Position numbers and translations under genes: made by a program. This document shows, piece after piece, positions 50,726 to 52,999 of a stretch of 52,999 nt of DNA. Origin of the DNA: Myxococcota bacterium (GTDB lineage: Bacteria > Myxococcota_A > Polyangia > Palsa-1104 > JAEUJZ01); assembly GCA_025057315.1 (NCBI GenBank), contig JANWXW010000109.1, forward strand, positions 1-52,999. The letters are read 5' to 3'. The notes beneath the pieces were generated by a model. It saw only the letters and a program-made list of their open reading frames with translations. It was not told the origin of the DNA and searched no databases. The stretch's first letter is position 1. Each line of letters opens with the position of its first letter.

Positions 50726-51388
50726 ATGAAGCAAGACTATCTAAACCAGGTCCTGGCCGCAGCCCGGCCACCGGTCGGGGTGGAGCAGCTCCCCGCCGCC
50801 CAGCAGATGCGCGCGGCCGAGGAGGAAGCCGGCGAGATCCACGGGTCGCTGGACCTCATCCGGCTGCAGGAGGCAGAGCGCGATCAGCTCGGCCCTGCCT
50901 CCCGGCCCGAGGAGCTGGAGCTAAACCGGCTGTATGCCGAGCTGTGCGATGCGGTCCCGCAGGTGCTGACGCTCATCGGCCGTCCCGAGGGCGCCATGCG
51001 CCACGGCTACGACATGGAGCGGGCGCTGGCCCTGTACCGCCAGGCCAACCAGAGCCTGCAGGACATCGCCCGGGCCGCTTTTGTCCTGGCGGCGGCTGCG
51101 CTGACGGAAGACAACGACCGGGCCGAGGAGGCGGCGCTGGCCCTGGCGCAGGACCCCCAGCTGCCCCCGGAGCGGCGCGCGGTCTTGGGCAACGTCGCCC
51201 GCAGCCTGGAGGCCCTGCGCGCCACGCAGGAGGCGGCCCAGGAGCGGCGGCGGGCGCGGCAGGCGCGGCGGCAGGCGCGGCACGAGGCCGAGCTGCGGCT
51301 GTCGCTCCATCGCGAGGAACAGATGCGGCACGCGGCGCTGCTGGCCCGTGCCCCGCTGCCGGAGCTGCCCCCCGGCGGCCCGCGCTAG
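50726..51388 (+). CDS. Unknown helical, coiled-coil-rich protein, second of the set
   Basis: A 220-residue protein from ATG 50726, with AAGGAGG at 50712-50718. It is charged and helical, with an acidic N-terminal half (EEEAGEIHGSLDLIRLQEAE) and a strongly basic, Arg/Ala/Glu coiled-coil C-terminus (QEERRRARQARRQARHEAEL-type heptads). It ends only 10 bp before the next gene's ATG, and the next gene's AGGAGGTG overlaps its stop codon, so the two are co-translated. No domain is recognised. Confidence 0.75.
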   Translation: MKQDYLNQVLAAARPPVGVEQLPAAQQMRAAEEEAGEIHGSLDLIRLQEAERDQLGPASRPEELELNRLYAELCDAVPQVLTLIGRPEGAMRHGYDMERALALYRQANQSLQDIARAAFVLAAAALTEDNDRAEEAALALAQDPQLPPERRAVLGNVARSLEALRATQEAAQERRRARQARRQARHEAELRLSLHREEQMRHAALLARAPLPELPPGGPR

Positions 51389-51398
51389 GAGGTGAACC

Positions 51399-52238
51399 AT
51401 GGACATCCGATCTGTCCCCCGATCTGTCCCCCGCGCCCGGAGCAAGCGGCGCAGCGGCCGCGCAGAGCGGTCGAGCGGCCCCCCGCAGCCTCCCCTGGGG
51501 ACGCCGGCCCGCGGTCGGCTCTTCGTCGAGCCGGAGCAGGTGCGCGCCGCGGCCGACCGGCTGAGCGCCCTGGGACCCCGCCTCGGCGGGGTGCTAGCGG
51601 ACCTGACCTTGCAGCAGCGGCACGACCAGGAGCAGCGCTGGGTGGTGCAGGTGGACCCGCTGGTGGGCCATACGGCCGAGGTGGTTCGGCAGGACCTGCT
51701 GCGCTATGAGGAGGTGCGGCAGGCCGCGCAACTGGACCCAGCGGCCCACGCGGCGCGGGCGGACCAGGTCCGCGCTGCCGAGACCGCCTATCTCAATGCC
51801 CAGCAGCGGGCCATCGAGGTGGAGGACAGCCTGCGCGCGGTGGGCCACGACAACCGGCAGATGCGCCTGGCGCTGCGGGAGGCCATCCCGCGGGCGCTGG
51901 AGCAGGCGCTGGTGCCAGAGCCGCTGCGGCCGACGCTGCGCTCGCTGTGGACCGCGCTCCAGGCAGAGGAGGCCAAGCGGGCAGAGCAGCTGGCCGCAGC
52001 GCGGCGGCAGAGTGCGGCCGCAGGCCAGCAGGCCGCCGCGGAGCTGGAGCAGCGGCGGCGGCAGGAGGAGATGGTGCGCACCATGCTGGAGCTGCGGCAG
52101 GACCAGCCCCGGGGCGAGGTGGACCCATGGCGCACCGCAGCGGCGGCGCGGACCTACCAGGAGGTCCAGCGGGCGGCCGAGGCCGCAGCAGCCCGAGCCC
52201 TGGCAGAGGACCCAGAGCGCCGCGACGCCCCCCGCTGA
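51399..52238 (+). CDS. Unknown helical protein, third of the set
   Basis: A 279-residue protein from ATG 51399, after AGGAGGTG. The first ~35 residues are basic and low-complexity (RSVPRSVPRARSKRRSGRAE, containing a tandem RSVP repeat), then comes a long helical region with heptad-like runs (AEEAKRAEQLAAARRQSAAA; ELEQRRRQEEMVRTMLELRQ). The composition resembles phage tape-measure or stalk proteins and structural coiled coils, but I see no phage neighbours. No function is assigned. Confidence 0.75.
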   Translation: MDIRSVPRSVPRARSKRRSGRAERSSGPPQPPLGTPARGRLFVEPEQVRAAADRLSALGPRLGGVLADLTLQQRHDQEQRWVVQVDPLVGHTAEVVRQDLLRYEEVRQAAQLDPAAHAARADQVRAAETAYLNAQQRAIEVEDSLRAVGHDNRQMRLALREAIPRALEQALVPEPLRPTLRSLWTALQAEEAKRAEQLAAARRQSAAAGQQAAAELEQRRRQEEMVRTMLELRQDQPRGEVDPWRTAAAARTYQEVQRAAEAAAARALAEDPERRDAPR

Positions 52239-52266
52239 GCGCCCCCCCGACAGCAGGCGGCAGGGT

Positions 52267-52280
52267 CCCCCACCTGGGGG
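52267..52280. terminator. Short hairpin between convergent genes
   Basis: CCCCCA (52267-52272) and TGGGGG (52275-52280) form a 6-bp stem around CC, 29 bases after the plus-strand stop and 101 bases after the minus-strand stop. No T-tract is present, so a terminator role is uncertain. Confidence 0.3.
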
Positions 52281-52380
52281 CAGAGGCGCATCAGGCCGGC
52301 GTGTCCGGCGCCCGGGCCACCCGCCCCGATCGGTCGCCGGCGGACCAGCAGACCCGCAGGGGGCGCCAAGACCCTGGGCC

Positions 52381-52998
52381 CTAGGGCGCGGTCCAGGGGT
52401 CGGTGCGGAACGCCCCATCCACGTACTCGAGCTGCTGGCGCCTGCACAGCCCGAGCACGAACGTGCGGTCCTCCTCCGGCAGGTGGCGGTAGGCTCGGGT
52501 GGCCAGCCGGGCATCGCGCACCTGGCAGGCGGCCGAGCCGAGAAAGCGCCAGGCTGCCCGTCCCCCGCCGCGCTGGGCGGCTGCCAGCGCCAGGGAGATG
52601 GCCTGCGCCCGGTCGCCTTCCGCATAGGCCACTTGGGCCTGCTCCAGGAGCTTGGCGGCCGGCTCGGCCGGCTCGGCTGGAGCCTCCAAAGGCGCGGAGG
52701 CCGCAGGCTCCGCAGCGGGGGGGTCCTGGGCCACCGGTTCCCGCGGGCGACGGGGAGCACGAGCGGTCGCAGGCGGAGAGGGCGCCTGGGACGCGGCCGG
52801 ACCCGACCCACCCGGCGGACCCAAGGCAGACCCAGCCCCCGGACCCAACCCACCCGGCGCCCCAGAGGTCAAAACCGCCTGGGACGCCGCCGGACCCGAC
52901 CCGGCCGGCGGACCCAAGGCAGACCCAGCCCCCGGACCCGACCCACCCGGCGCCCCAGAGGTCAAAACCGCCTGGGACGCCGCCGGACCCGAGCTGGT
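52381..52998 (-). CDS. C-terminal part of a protein with a repeated linker and TPR-like end, possibly a Ser/Thr kinase; truncated by the right edge
   Basis: The frame is open from the window edge to TAG at 52381-52383, so the start lies outside; no ATG start is present and an internal TTG at 52965 falls inside the linker. Residues near the edge are a Gly/Ala/Pro/Ser linker of 31-residue repeats, followed by a Pro/Ala/Glu segment. The folded end (AKLLEQAQVAYAEGDRAQAI, then WRFLGSAACQVRDARLATRA and VLGLCRRQQLEYVDG) resembles the helical C-terminus I associate with long myxobacterial serine/threonine protein kinases, where a catalytic domain would lie upstream. This assignment is by family pattern only. 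Confidence 0.65.
   Translation of the reverse strand, partial: TSSGPAASQAVLTSGAPGGSGPGAGSALGPPAGSGPAASQAVLTSGAPGGLGPGAGSALGPPGGSGPAASQAPSPPATARAPRRPREPVAQDPPAAEPAASAPLEAPAEPAEPAAKLLEQAQVAYAEGDRAQAISLALAAAQRGGGRAAWRFLGSAACQVRDARLATRAYRHLPEEDRTFVLGLCRRQQLEYVDGAFRTDPWTAP
52783..52992. repeat. 93-bp in-frame tandem repeat encoding a linker
   Basis: The decamer CCTGGGACGC recurs at 52785, 52878 and 52971, exactly 93 bp apart, within two full units and a third partial one. The encoded 31-residue unit begins SGPAASQA and continues with GAPGG, GPGAGSALGPP. The copies differ at only a few positions, indicating recent expansion of a flexible linker. The repeat continues to the edge. Confidence 0.9.
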
Positions 52999-52999
52999 C

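Noticed and set aside
1..52999. Prophage, insertion sequence or integrative element
   Set aside because: No transposase, integrase, phage structural gene or terminal repeats were recognised; the tape-measure-like look of the 51399-52238 protein is not enough.

Overview
The window looks like a chromosomal segment of a high-GC myxobacterium (Myxococcota). Four things point that way: a secreted protein with a Cys-plus-membrane-helix-plus-Arg tail resembling MYXO-CTERM, the DUF1592/DUF1552 gene pair, a 2618-residue TPR protein, and bacterial sterol genes (a CYP51-ferredoxin fusion and an Erg6-type methyltransferase). A Nannocystis/Enhygromyxa-like lineage would fit, but that is inference. I found no tRNA, rRNA, insertion sequence, phage gene or CRISPR array.

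Left end (1-2117): a low-complexity, strongly C-rich stretch that probably contains the Pro-rich tail of a gene entering from outside. It is followed by broken pieces of two housekeeping genes, the first ~47 codons of purE and a frame-shifted piece resembling the C-terminal domain of an isocitrate dehydrogenase. 2118-13349: mostly minus strand. It holds a secreted CLCA-like metalloprotease, a translationally coupled DUF1552/DUF1592-type pair whose second member ends in a CBM2-like module, a small secreted protein, and a putative effector operon (two adaptor-like genes and a DUF4157 protein with a possible cysteine-hydrolase tail). A DUF393 (DCC) thiol-disulfide protein is on the plus strand. 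13841-21697: a giant TPR protein.

22015-29320: two secreted plus-strand proteins, then a Fur-box-controlled minus-strand iron operon: DUF4856-like lipoprotein, a sterol-desaturase/imelysin fusion, and a TonB-dependent receptor. 29320-34748: HAD-IG 5'-nucleotidase, a sugar-lactone oxidase, HtpX and a metallophosphoesterase. 34758-39536: minus-strand M16 peptidase, TetR regulator, CYP51-ferredoxin and sterol C-24 methyltransferase, which together suggest production of C-24-alkylated sterols.

39919-46706: a tight plus-strand operon of DUF4178 protein, small membrane protein, DUF350 protein, membrane-bound spermidine-synthase-like protein, FAD oxidoreductase and polytopic membrane protein. 46866-52238: a lipoprotein transglutaminase of the elicitor family, a NapG-like ferredoxin coupled to a GNAT acetyltransferase, a hairpin-rich 23-bp repeat block, and three helical genes of unknown function. 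The right edge holds the C-terminus of a minus-strand protein, possibly a Ser/Thr kinase, with a 93-bp repeated linker.
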